A stretch of DNA of 64,000 bases from Candidatus Sulfotelmatobacter kueseliae (GTDB lineage Bacteria > Acidobacteriota > Terriglobia > Terriglobales > Acidobacteriaceae), in assembly GCA_900290255.1 (NCBI GenBank), contig OMOD01000007.1:46000-109999 (forward strand), given 5' to 3'. A program made the translations under genes and the position numbers. Shown here one piece after another: positions 27,092 through 36,877 of this stretch; the stretch's first letter is position 1, and every line of letters starts with the position of its first letter. The notes below the pieces were generated by a model. That model ran no database searches and was not told the DNA's origin. It saw only the letters and a program-made list of their open reading frames with translations.

Positions 27092-30000
27092 ATGTGGATT
27101 GTTGCGCTCGCCCTAAGGCGGCCCTACACGTTTGTTGTCATGGCGCTGGTGATCATCCTGCTGATGATCGCAGCCGTTCAGCGGACTCCTGTAGATATTT
27201 TCCCTGACATTAATATCCCTGTGATCAGTGTCGTGTGGAGGTACGACGGGTTTGCGCCTTCGGAGATGGCTGACCGCATCATCACCAACTCTGAGCGCGG
27301 CCTTTCCATTACGGTCAACGACATCGAGCACACGGAGTCACAGTCGGTCAACGGTGTCGGCATCATCAAAATCTTCTTCCAGCCCGATGCCAATATCCAG
27401 GCGGCGCTGGCGCAGGTGACCGCGATGGTGCAAACCACGGTACGCAGCCTGCCGCCGGGAACTACGCCGCCGCTGGTCATCACGTACTCGGCCTCGTCCA
27501 CGCCGATTGTGCAACTCGGCCTGAGCAGCAAGACCCTCCCAGAGCAGCAACTGTTCGACCTTGGGCAAAACTTCCTGCGTAACCAGCTTGCCACCGTGCC
27601 CGGCGCAGCTACGCCTTATCCCTACGGCGGCAAGATCCGCCAGGTCCAGGTGGACCTCGACATTCCACGCTTGCAGGCCAACGGGCTTTCGCCCAACGAC
27701 ATTGTCAGTGCCATCAACGCGGAGAACCTGATTACCCCGTCGGGCACGGCCAAGATCGGGCCGCTGGAATACCAGGTGGAGATGAACAGCTCGCCGCGCA
27801 CCATCGCCGACTTGAATGACCTGCCGGTGAAGACGGTGAACGGCTCGACCATTTACATGCGCGACGTGGCCCACATTCGCGACGGATTTGCGCCGCAGAC
27901 CAACATCGTGCGCCAGGACGGCGTCCGCGGCACGCTGATGTCGATGTACAAGATCGGCAGCGCATCCACACTCACGATCGTGCAAGCGGTAAAGGACCTG
28001 ATCCCCATCGCCGCCCTGCAATTGCCGCGCGACATCACCATCAAACCCTTGTTTGACCAGTCGCTGTTTGTGCGGGCCTCGATCAATGGCGTCGTGCGCG
28101 AAGCGCTGATCGCCGCCGCGTTGACCGCGGTGATGATCTTGCTGTTTCTGGGCGACTGGCGGCCGACTTTCGTTATCTCCATCTCCATCCCGCTCTCCAT
28201 TTTTGTTTCCGTAATCCTGCTGAGCGCATTAGGCGAGACCATCAACATTATGACCCTGGGCGGCCTCGCGCTGGCCGTAGGCATTCTGGTGGACGACGCG
28301 ACCGTCGCGATTGAAAACATCGAACGCCATCTGGCGCAGGGCAGGGAAATGAAGCAAGCGATTCTGGACGGCTCCGCCGAAATCGCGGTACCGGCCTTCG
28401 TCTCGACGCTTTGCATCTGCATCGTGTTCGTGCCCATGTTCTTTCTTACTGGGGTGGCGCGATACCTTTTCGTCCCGCTGGCCGAAGCCGTATCGTTCGC
28501 GATGCTGGCCTCGTATTTTCTTTCGCGGACGCTGGTACCGACGATGGTGATGTACATCATGCGCGGCCACGAGCATCGGGCAGAAGGGCCCAAGACGTTT
28601 TTCGGACGTTATCAGCGCGGTTTCGAGCAAGGCTTCGAAAACTTCCGCCGCGGCTATTACCAACTGCTGGAAACAACGATCGAGCACCGCAAGCTGTTCG
28701 CCTCCTGTTTCCTGGCTTTTTGTGTTCTCTCGCTGGGACTGGTGTTCTTCCTGGGACAGGACTTCTTTCCCTCCGTTGACGCCGGACTGATGCGGCTGCA
28801 CGTTCGCGCCCGCGCCGGGTTGCGGGTCGAGGAGACCGCGCGCCTGTGCGACGAAATCGAGCGATACCTACACCAGGAGATTCCCAAGGACGAGTTGGTT
28901 ACGATCCTGGACAATATCGGGCTGCCGTACTCGGGCATGAATCTGTCGTACGGTAATTCCGGCGTCGTGGGGACCAGCGACGCGGAGATTCTGGTCGGGC
29001 TGAATGCCGAACACCACCACTCCACCGATGGATACATTCGCAAGTTGCGCGCTGAACTTCCGCGCCAGTTTCCGGGTGTGGAGTTCTACTTTCAGCCGGC
29101 GGACATCGTCTCGCAAATCCTGAACTTCGGGTTGCCTGCGCCCATTGACATTCAATTGGTGGGCGCGGACACACAGCAGAACTATGCCATCGCGCAACGA
29201 ATTGCGAACCGGCTGCGCCAAGTTCCTGGAACCGCCGACGTTCACGTGCAGCAGATGATGAGCCTGCCGACGCTGCATCTGCAGATCGACCGAACTAGGG
29301 CCACGCAGGTGGGCATGAACACGCGTGATGTAGCGCAGAACGTGCTGGTTTCGCTGAGCGGAAGCTTCCTGGTCGCCCCCAATTTCTGGCTCAATCCCAC
29401 GAACGGAGTGACTTACTCGGTCGTGGTACAGGCGCCGCAGTACCGAGTCACTTCACTGCAAGACCTGATGAACGTGCCGGTCACCGATTCGAGGGTGCCC
29501 AGTTCGCAGGTGCTGGGTAATCTGGTGCAGTTGTCGCCAGCGGCGCGGCCCGCCGTGGTTTCGCACTATAACGTACAACCGGTCATTGACGTCTATGCCA
29601 GCACGCAGGGCCGCGACCTTGGAGCTGTGGCCAAGGACACGATGAAGGCCCTGCAGCCCTTCCAGCAGCAATTGCCGCGCGGGACGCAGTTTATGGTCCG
29701 CGGGCAAGTGGAAACGATGAAGTCGTCCTTTGTTGGATTGGGCATTGGTCTGGTATTGGCGATTGTGCTGGTGTATTTGCTGATCGTGGTGAATTTTCAG
29801 TCGTGGCTTGATCCCTTCATTATTATTACCGCCCTGCCGGGTGCGTTGGCCGGCATCTGCTGGATCTTGTTGCTGACGCGCACGACCATGAACGTCCCAT
29901 CTTTGACCGGAGCGGTTATGTGCATGGGCGTGGCCACGGCCAATTCGATCCTGTTGGTTTCGTTCGCGCGCGATCGCATGAGAGCCGGGATTCCCGCGAT

Positions 30001-30247
30001 TCAGGCCGCTCTGGAGGCGGGGTATACCCGAATTCGCCCGGTGCTGATGACCGCTTTGGCTATGATTATCGGCATGGTGCCGATGTCGCTGGGTTTGGGC
30101 GAAGGCGGCGAGCAGAATGCGCCCCTGGGACGCGCTGTGATTGGCGGTTTGTTGTTTGCCACGGTCGCGACGCTGTTCTTCGTGCCGTCGATCTTTGCCA
30201 TGATTCATGGCCACCGGGAGGCAAGAGAGGCGGCCAGGCAGTCGTAG
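27092..30247 (+). CDS. Efflux RND transporter permease subunit (AcrB/MdtB-like)
   Basis: 1051 aa; GLALAVGILVDDATVAIENIERHL, RTPVDIFPDINIPVISVVW, C-term GEGGEQNAPLGRAVIGGLLFATVATLFFVPSIF. Confidence 0.95.
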   Translation: MWIVALALRRPYTFVVMALVIILLMIAAVQRTPVDIFPDINIPVISVVWRYDGFAPSEMADRIITNSERGLSITVNDIEHTESQSVNGVGIIKIFFQPDANIQAALAQVTAMVQTTVRSLPPGTTPPLVITYSASSTPIVQLGLSSKTLPEQQLFDLGQNFLRNQLATVPGAATPYPYGGKIRQVQVDLDIPRLQANGLSPNDIVSAINAENLITPSGTAKIGPLEYQVEMNSSPRTIADLNDLPVKTVNGSTIYMRDVAHIRDGFAPQTNIVRQDGVRGTLMSMYKIGSASTLTIVQAVKDLIPIAALQLPRDITIKPLFDQSLFVRASINGVVREALIAAALTAVMILLFLGDWRPTFVISISIPLSIFVSVILLSALGETINIMTLGGLALAVGILVDDATVAIENIERHLAQGREMKQAILDGSAEIAVPAFVSTLCICIVFVPMFFLTGVARYLFVPLAEAVSFAMLASYFLSRTLVPTMVMYIMRGHEHRAEGPKTFFGRYQRGFEQGFENFRRGYYQLLETTIEHRKLFASCFLAFCVLSLGLVFFLGQDFFPSVDAGLMRLHVRARAGLRVEETARLCDEIERYLHQEIPKDELVTILDNIGLPYSGMNLSYGNSGVVGTSDAEILVGLNAEHHHSTDGYIRKLRAELPRQFPGVEFYFQPADIVSQILNFGLPAPIDIQLVGADTQQNYAIAQRIANRLRQVPGTADVHVQQMMSLPTLHLQIDRTRATQVGMNTRDVAQNVLVSLSGSFLVAPNFWLNPTNGVTYSVVVQAPQYRVTSLQDLMNVPVTDSRVPSSQVLGNLVQLSPAARPAVVSHYNVQPVIDVYASTQGRDLGAVAKDTMKALQPFQQQLPRGTQFMVRGQVETMKSSFVGLGIGLVLAIVLVYLLIVVNFQSWLDPFIIITALPGALAGICWILLLTRTTMNVPSLTGAVMCMGVATANSILLVSFARDRMRAGIPAIQAALEAGYTRIRPVLMTALAMIIGMVPMSLGLGEGGEQNAPLGRAVIGGLLFATVATLFFVPSIFAMIHGHREAREAARQS

Positions 30248-30289
30248 CAGGATTGGAATACTCTGGAACCGAACAGAAAGAGGAGCACG

Positions 30290-30376
30290 ATGGAAACTGT
30301 TGAGCCTGACGCTGTGCGACCCAAGCAAGGCAAACTGACCGAGGGAATGAAGCGATATGGATTCACGATCGACTGA
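30290..30376 (+). CDS. Possible 28-aa leader ORF overlapping the adaptor start
   Basis: METVEPDAVRPKQGKLTEGMKRYGFTID*; preceded by AAAGAGGAGCACG; stop lies inside the adaptor CDS (+2 frame relative to it). Confidence 0.35.
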   Translation: METVEPDAVRPKQGKLTEGMKRYGFTID

Positions 30377-31598
30377 ACCTGAACTAACGGAGCCTAAACC
30401 CAGCGCTCCCCAAATAACGCCACCGCCGAAATTGCCAGCGGCCTCGCCGCGCAAGGCCTTGCTCATGGTTGGCGGCGTTGTTCTGCTGTTGATCGTCGGT
30501 GCTGTGGTCACAGCGCTCGTGCGGATTCATAACGGCGATGTTCTGGCCAAAGAAACGGAACAAGAGGCCACTCCGACGGTTGCAGTGGTCCACCCGGTGG
30601 CGGAAAAACCCGATGAGGAACTGGTGCTGCCCGGCACCATGCAGGCGTATGAGGAATCTCCGATTTACGCACGAACCAATGGATATCTGCTGCGCTGGTA
30701 CAAGGATATTGGCAGCCGGGTCACTAAAGGCGAGCTTTTGGCCGACATTGATACGCCCGAGGTGGACCAGGAATTGATGCAGGCTCGTGCCAACCGCCAG
30801 CAGGTCCTGGCCCAACTCGATCTGGCGAAGATCAATGCTGATCGCTATGTGAACTTGCGCAAGACCGATTCAGTTTCGCAGCAAGAGGCCGACCAGCAGT
30901 CCAGCGGGTACGAGCAGGCCGTAGCCAACCTGGCCGCAGCCGATGCCAACGTCCGGCGGCTCGAAGAACTGGAATCGTTCAAGCACGTCTACTCACCGTT
31001 CACTGGCGTGCTGACTAAACGCACCGTGGATCCAGGCGCGCTGATCAATGCCGGCGTGAGCGGGGCGGCAGGCAAGGAATTGTTCGACATCGCGCAAGTT
31101 GATCCTCTGCGCGTTTACATCAGCGTTCCGCAGAGCTATGCGCCTTCCATCAAGAACGGCATGGATGCCGAGGTAACCTTGCAGGAGTATCCCGGGCAGA
31201 AGTTCAAGGGAACCGTGGCTCGTACAGCGGAAGCGATTGATCCGGCGACGCGCACGTTGCTCACCGAAGTGGACGTGCCCAACAAGAAGGGTCAGCTGTT
31301 GCCCGGTTCTTATGGGGAAGTGCATTTCCGAGTGGGGATGAACGCGCAAAAGGTCACGCTCCCCGTGAACACCATGCTCTTCCGCCAGGAAGGCGCGCAG
31401 GTAGCCATAGTGGGCATAGATGGCAAGCTGCACCTGCGTCCGATCACCATTGGCCGTGATTACGGGACCACTCTGGAAATTTTGGGCGGCGTGGAAGTGG
31501 GCGACCGTGTGGTCATCAATCCCGCCGACTCCCTCGAAGAAGGGCAGCCAGTGAATGTGGTTCCGGAGAATGGCCCGCCAGTGCCGGGAGGGCAGTAG
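30357..31598 (+). CDS. Efflux RND transporter periplasmic adaptor subunit
   Basis: ESPIYARTNGYLLRWYKDIGSRVTKGELLADIDTPEVDQEL; HlyD/AcrA-like. Confidence 0.93.
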   Translation: MDSRSTEPELTEPKPSAPQITPPPKLPAASPRKALLMVGGVVLLLIVGAVVTALVRIHNGDVLAKETEQEATPTVAVVHPVAEKPDEELVLPGTMQAYEESPIYARTNGYLLRWYKDIGSRVTKGELLADIDTPEVDQELMQARANRQQVLAQLDLAKINADRYVNLRKTDSVSQQEADQQSSGYEQAVANLAAADANVRRLEELESFKHVYSPFTGVLTKRTVDPGALINAGVSGAAGKELFDIAQVDPLRVYISVPQSYAPSIKNGMDAEVTLQEYPGQKFKGTVARTAEAIDPATRTLLTEVDVPNKKGQLLPGSYGEVHFRVGMNAQKVTLPVNTMLFRQEGAQVAIVGIDGKLHLRPITIGRDYGTTLEILGGVEVGDRVVINPADSLEEGQPVNVVPENGPPVPGGQ

Positions 31599-31600
31599 CC

Positions 31601-33064
31601 GTGAGCGGATTGAATCTGGCGGTCGGCATTCTGGCGACGGGCGCGCTGGCCGGTTGTGCGGTTGGGCCGAACTACCATCGTCCATTGGTCGAGACACCGC
31701 CAATTTACAAGACAGAGGCGCCTTGGCGGGTGGCAGCGCCGAAAGACTCCTTGCCCAAGGAAGCCTGGTGGGAGATTTTCAACGACGGCGAACTCAGCGG
31801 TTATGAGCAGCAATTACTCAAAGCTAATCAATCGCTGGAAGCGGCGCGAGACCGCCTGAACCAGGCACGGGCGCTGGCGCGAGTGACCTCAGCTGGGTTG
31901 TTCCCGACTCTTAACGCCGACCCCAGCGCTTCGCGAACTCGCTATTCGGCCAATCGCCCAGAGCAAGTCACGACCACCGGGCCGCTCACCCAGAGCACTT
32001 ATCAGATTCCCTTTCTGCTGAATTATGAGCCGGATCTGTTCGGGTCGGTGCGGCGCAACTTGCAGGCCTCGAATGCTGCTCTGCAATCGACGGCCGCTGA
32101 TCTGTACAACGCGCGCCTGGTGCTTTCCGCGGAACTGGCCGCCGACTACTTCAGCCTGCGCGAGCTTGACGCCGAGATGCAGGTCGTGCAGGAATCAGTT
32201 GAAATCCAGCAGAGGGGATTGCAGTTGGTGCAGAGCCGTCACACCGGCGGCGTAGCCTCCGGACTCGATCTGGCACAGCAGCAGACGCTCCTCGATTCAA
32301 CGGTTGCGCAGCTCTACCTTGTCCAGCAGCAACGAGCGCAGTACGAGCACGCCATTGCCGTGCTGACGGGGAATGCAGCGTCCACCTTCAACGTGCCAGT
32401 GCGTCCGCTGAAGGCTGAACCACCCCCAGTTCCGCTGGGAGTGCCATCGGACCTGCTGGAGCGGCGCCCGGATGTGGCCAGTGCAGAGCGCCAGATGGCA
32501 TACCAGAACGCACTGGTGGGAGTTGCCACCGCCGCTTTTTATCCACAACTCACGATCTCCGGGAGCGGCGGTTTTCAGAGCACGAGTCTGTCGAACTTGA
32601 TTACTGCCCCCAACGCGGTCTGGTCGTTAGGGGCCGATCTGCTGCAGCCGATTTTTCAGGGAGGTCGTAACCGCGCCAACCTGGAAGCAACCAAGGCCGC
32701 GTATGAAGCCACGGTCGCCAACTACCGCGAGTCGGTGCTCACCGCTTTCCAGCAGGTGGAGGACGGGTTGTCAGGCTTGAATGCGCTGTCAAAAGCTTCC
32801 GCCTCGCAGACCGCGGCCGTCGAAGACGCCCAGCGTGCGCTGCAGTTGGCCAACAACCGTTACACCGGCGGCGTAACCAGTTACCTCGACGTGATCACCG
32901 CGCAATCGGCGCTGCTGAGTAATCAGCGCCTGGCGACGCAACTTCTCGGTCAGCAACTGGTCACGTCTGTATATCTGGTGAAGGCCCTCGGCGGAGGGTG
33001 GGACGCATCCCAGATCCAGAATGAGCAAGTGCATCCGAAACCGGTACAGGCGATAGAACAGTAG
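31601..33064 (+). CDS. Efflux transporter outer membrane subunit (NodT-type)
   Basis: GTG start 2 nt after the adaptor stop; GCAVGPNYHRPLVETPP, RRPDVASAERQMAYQNALVGVATAAFYPQLTISGSGGFQS. Confidence 0.93.
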   Translation: MSGLNLAVGILATGALAGCAVGPNYHRPLVETPPIYKTEAPWRVAAPKDSLPKEAWWEIFNDGELSGYEQQLLKANQSLEAARDRLNQARALARVTSAGLFPTLNADPSASRTRYSANRPEQVTTTGPLTQSTYQIPFLLNYEPDLFGSVRRNLQASNAALQSTAADLYNARLVLSAELAADYFSLRELDAEMQVVQESVEIQQRGLQLVQSRHTGGVASGLDLAQQQTLLDSTVAQLYLVQQQRAQYEHAIAVLTGNAASTFNVPVRPLKAEPPPVPLGVPSDLLERRPDVASAERQMAYQNALVGVATAAFYPQLTISGSGGFQSTSLSNLITAPNAVWSLGADLLQPIFQGGRNRANLEATKAAYEATVANYRESVLTAFQQVEDGLSGLNALSKASASQTAAVEDAQRALQLANNRYTGGVTSYLDVITAQSALLSNQRLATQLLGQQLVTSVYLVKALGGGWDASQIQNEQVHPKPVQAIEQ

Positions 33065-33178
33065 CATTGCTGTCCGTCGTCGCTTCCGGGCGTCAGCCGC
33101 CGGACGCCCTCATTACCAGCGTTACGCAACAACAGGCACTGTTTTGGACTATCATTCTGCTGAACCCAGGGGGGGCTT

Positions 33179-34114
33179 GTGTCCAAACCGCGACTCTTGC
33201 TTTCGGTACTGAACGACAGCAACGATTTCCAAATCGAACAGGTGAACGGTGCCCGCCAGGCAGCCGCCAGGTTCGGGCTGGATCTCGAGATAGTCTATGC
33301 ACAGGACGACGGTATCCTTCAGAGTCAGCAACTGCTCAAGCCCATCCAGTCCGCCGCCGAACCCCGTCCCAACGTCATCATTCTTGAGCCGGCTGGATCC
33401 ACCACTCTTCCACATGTGGCACATGCCGCAGCCGCGCAGGGCATCGGTTGGATCGTTCTAAGCCGCGAGGCAGAGTACATCATGGAATTGCGCTCAGCCT
33501 TTCACGTCCCCGCCTTCGTGGTCACCCCTGACCACGAGGAAATCGGACGCATCCAGGGACGTCAACTCGCCGCCCTGTTGCCGCGAGGAGGAATCGTTCT
33601 CACTATTCAAGGTCCCGCTCATAGCACGGCAGCTAAGCTCCGCTATGCCGGTTTGCTGGAAACGAAACCCGAGAATATTCAACTCCGTGGGGTGAAGGGG
33701 CACTGGACTGAGGCCAGCGCTCAAAAAGCCGTCCACTCCTGGCTCGATCTTTCAACGTCGCGCGGAACCGACATCGCGGCGGTTTGCGCCCAGGATGATT
33801 CCATGGCGATAGGCGCGCGGAAGGCATTCGAGAACTCCGCCCACCAACTGCGCCAGTCCTGGTTGCAGATTCCTTTTCTCGGTTGCGACGGACTGCCCCA
33901 CTCGGGGCAGGAATGGGTTCGTCGCGGCCTGTTAACGGCTACCGTCTTCAGCCCGCCGACGGCGCCGCTGGCCATCGACTTGATCGCGCGTTTTCTGCGC
34001 GACGGAACTATGCCTCCGCCACGCACTCTGACGGAAGCCCGGTCAATCCCTGATATCGAAACCCTCAGCAGCAAGGGGCGGCGGGCACAGCCGGATAACT
34101 CAACGTCGAGCTGA
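33179..34114 (+). CDS. Orphan periplasmic-binding-protein-like (sugar-binding fold) protein without obvious signal peptide
   Basis: SKPRLLLSVLNDSNDFQIEQVNGARQAAARFGLDLEIVYAQDDG...NVIILEPAG; GTG start; resembles LacI/RbsB sensor domains but has no HTH. Confidence 0.7.
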   Translation: MSKPRLLLSVLNDSNDFQIEQVNGARQAAARFGLDLEIVYAQDDGILQSQQLLKPIQSAAEPRPNVIILEPAGSTTLPHVAHAAAAQGIGWIVLSREAEYIMELRSAFHVPAFVVTPDHEEIGRIQGRQLAALLPRGGIVLTIQGPAHSTAAKLRYAGLLETKPENIQLRGVKGHWTEASAQKAVHSWLDLSTSRGTDIAAVCAQDDSMAIGARKAFENSAHQLRQSWLQIPFLGCDGLPHSGQEWVRRGLLTATVFSPPTAPLAIDLIARFLRDGTMPPPRTLTEARSIPDIETLSSKGRRAQPDNSTSS

Positions 34115-34385
34115 AATCCGGTGATTGCGCGCAGAAGAACCTGGGAAGCCGAGTGGGCGACGCTCGGATGGTGGAGTTGAAAGGCGCCTTCCGCGAGCAC
34201 TGGGCCTTGGCCTCAATGACAATGTGATATACACGTCTCTCGCCGAGTCAAGGACTGGCCGGAGTGAAGACGCTAGCGGAGTTGCTTACTAAAACAAGAA
34301 CTGACACTATTACCTCAGCCCGAACCCACAGCCGGCGACAGGTCGTGGTGTAGTTCGTTGTATCTAAAGTGGTTACCGTCAGAAT

Positions 34386-34475
34386 GCCGGGATGGCGAAA
34401 TTGGCAGACGCAGCGGACTTAAAATCCGCAGGGGCCAAAAGCCTCATGGGGGTTCGATTCCCCCTCCCGGCACCA
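34386..34475 (+). tRNA. tRNA-Leu (anticodon TAA), CCA encoded
   Basis: GCCGGGA...TCCCGGC acceptor stem, anticodon arm GCGGA-CTTAAAA-TCCGC, long variable arm, GGTTCGATTCC T-loop, genomic ACCA end. Confidence 0.95.
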
Positions 34476-34815
34476 GCACTTTTGGTGTCAGTAGGTTGCA
34501 GTTGTTCCCTAGAATACTTCCCTAGTATTTGGGGCTACCTTTCAAGGGCGGAAAGGAGCCAGTACCCTCACCGGCAGGGCACGGACTATAATTACGCGCA
34601 CGCACGATCCTGACCTCCCGCACGAAACTGGGCTGTATGAGATCCAATCTTCCCTCCGCGCCGCTGCCGCCGAAAACAGGTGTCGAACTGCGGAATTGAA
34701 ATTTGCGAAAACTGGTTCGCCAAGATCGGACGCGAAGTCATTGCGCGCGGCCCACGCCCTGGGCGGAGAAGTTTTCCGTTAGCCAGCGAAGACCCAAAAT
34801 ATTCGGTGGTTCCCT

Positions 34816-35313
34816 CTAGTGGTAGTGGAGCAAGTAGCCAGGTTCGAGAGGGAGCTTTCCGTCAACTTTTACGACTACGATTTCACTCGTGATGGAGTAA
34901 GTGTCAACAACTCCCACCGCATTGGGAGTACTACTGACAAGCCTAATCACCTCGGCGTCACTGTTGACTACGATAATGCTTCGGTTGGTCGCCATCTGGG
35001 AGAGTCCCTCCGGCGTCTGCGCCAGGAGTTTGCTGGCTACGGCCTGAGTTTCCGGCGTCTTCAATAGCTTGACGACCAGAATTATTTCCTGGCCGTCCGC
35101 CAGTCGGGCGGGCGCTGACTTGAATGCCTTAATGAATGCAGCGGACTGGACTGCGGTGACCTTGGAGTTTTTCGCCACGACGAGCGCCGCGTCTTTGGCA
35201 AACGCCGGCAGCGGCGCAGCAGCGAGCAGCGCCAGCAGCACAAGCTTTCCGACCGATACCCTCACGCTATTACCAAGAGCAAAGTTATAAGGACCCACAG
35301 CCGAGTTCAGCAC
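34816..35313 (-). CDS. Small secreted phosphate/substrate-binding-like protein
   Basis: Signal peptide (VGKLVLLALLAAAPLPAFA); ALVVAKNSKVTAVQSAAFIKAFKSAPARLADGQEIILVVK... resembles truncated PstS-type domains. Confidence 0.55.
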   Translation of the reverse strand: MLNSAVGPYNFALGNSVRVSVGKLVLLALLAAAPLPAFAKDAALVVAKNSKVTAVQSAAFIKAFKSAPARLADGQEIILVVKLLKTPETQAVASKLLAQTPEGLSQMATNRSIIVVNSDAEVIRLVSSTPNAVGVVDTYSITSEIVVVKVDGKLPLEPGYLLHYH

Positions 35314-35383
35314 ATGGAAAAATCCAGTTCAAGTTACCTTAGCTACTTTTTAGGAAACTAGGACTCTGCTACGTTGGCCGGTT

Positions 35384-36823
35384 ATGCAGAAAGTCCGCGT
35401 CCTTATATGCAGCATTGTAATGGTACTGATTGTTCCCGCCGTCGCGCAGACTGCCGCGCATTCGAAATCCCCGCAGGCGTTCCGTCTCTATCAAGAAGGT
35501 CTCAGGCTGCAGGAAAACCGCCGAAGTTATGAAGCGATGCAGAAATGGCGCGAAGCCACAAAACTCGACCCGAACCTGGCGCTCGCTTGGGCGATGCTTT
35601 CTATCGTCGAGACCAGCCCCGATTCTGCACGCGAAGATCGAGAGAAAGCACGCAACCTGATTGAGCATCAGCCACAGGGCGGCGTTGACGATCTGTTGAT
35701 TCGCTGGATCGTCAGCCGGTCCGAGACCGAACTTATGTATTCGATCCAAGTCGCCAACGACCTGGTATCAAAGCATCCAGACCAGAAACGCATTCTGTGG
35801 ACCGTTGGCTCCTGGTATGGGTTTCAGATGCACCAGTACGATCAAGACGTCGCCTTGCAGGAGGCGGCTCTGAAAATTGACCCGGACTTCGCTCCCGCGC
35901 TCGACGAGCTGGGATTCGCGTACGCGCATCTGCAACGATTCGACCGCGCCGTCGAAATGATCAGGCGTTACGCGGAGCAGGTGCCGAACGAACCCAATTC
36001 AGAGGATTCCTACGGTGAGGTGCTGCGCCTTGCCGGGCGCTATGAAGATTCCTTGGAGCATTACCGTCGTGCGCTGAAGATCCTGCCTACGTTTGAATCC
36101 TCCCAACTGGGCCTCGGCGACACTTACGCCTTGATGGGGGACGAGAAGAAGGCGCGAGAGGAATATGAGAAGTGCAGCAGCGTCGGCCCAGTCAGTGTGC
36201 GCCTCGACTGCCGCAAGATGTCGATCTATACCTACGTGCGCGAAGGTAATGACGAAGAAGCTGCAAAGCTCCTGACCGACTTCGCGCAGCAGATGCATTC
36301 TGTGAAACGCATTTCCCTGGAACTGGAAAGCGTGATCGCTCTCGGGTTGATTGCGAAGAAAACCGACGCTGCATTCGGATATTTTGACCAGGCAATTGCG
36401 GCGGCCAAAGCCAGCAAAACGATTCCCCCGTCGGACCGTGAAGAAACCATGGCGCGGGTGATGGCATACAAGGTTCGCATTGCCAGCGCCAATGGCGAAA
36501 ACGAGACAGCGCAGAAGGTACAAGCCGAACTTGAGGCCATGGACGCGTCCACGAAGGATCCCAACGTTTATGCGGCCATGCAGGGAGGAAGAGGCGCGCT
36601 GCTGTATTACCAGGAGAAGTATGACGACGCCTCCGGCGCGCTACAGGATGATGCCAACGACATGTTCTCGACGTTACTGCTGACACGGTGCTATGAGCAC
36701 CATGGTGGGAAAGCTGCTGCCTACAAGTTAAAGAAATCGATCGTTGAGGATCACACCATGGACATCGATCTCGCCCTGGTGCAAAGGGAGATCAAAGGCC
36801 GGTTGTCCGATTCGGGGCGATAG
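35384..36823 (+). CDS. TPR repeat-containing secreted protein
   Basis: Signal peptide; repeated units such as APALDELGFAYAHLQRFDRAVEMIRRYAEQVP and YGEVLRLAGRYEDSLEHYRRALKILP. Confidence 0.85.
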   Translation: MQKVRVLICSIVMVLIVPAVAQTAAHSKSPQAFRLYQEGLRLQENRRSYEAMQKWREATKLDPNLALAWAMLSIVETSPDSAREDREKARNLIEHQPQGGVDDLLIRWIVSRSETELMYSIQVANDLVSKHPDQKRILWTVGSWYGFQMHQYDQDVALQEAALKIDPDFAPALDELGFAYAHLQRFDRAVEMIRRYAEQVPNEPNSEDSYGEVLRLAGRYEDSLEHYRRALKILPTFESSQLGLGDTYALMGDEKKAREEYEKCSSVGPVSVRLDCRKMSIYTYVREGNDEEAAKLLTDFAQQMHSVKRISLELESVIALGLIAKKTDAAFGYFDQAIAAAKASKTIPPSDREETMARVMAYKVRIASANGENETAQKVQAELEAMDASTKDPNVYAAMQGGRGALLYYQEKYDDASGALQDDANDMFSTLLLTRCYEHHGGKAAAYKLKKSIVEDHTMDIDLALVQREIKGRLSDSGR

Positions 36824-36877
36824 AGGGCGGCAAGTGGAAGTAGTCGATTGAGTCTATGCGCTGGTTAGGGAGCAAGG

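Noticed and set aside
34392-34613. ORF MAKLADAADLKSAGAKSLMGVRFPLPAPA
   Set aside because: Well-known false translation of tRNA-Leu.
34476-34815. Integrated element downstream of tRNA-Leu
   Set aside because: No integrase, no repeated tRNA 3' end and no phage genes found nearby.
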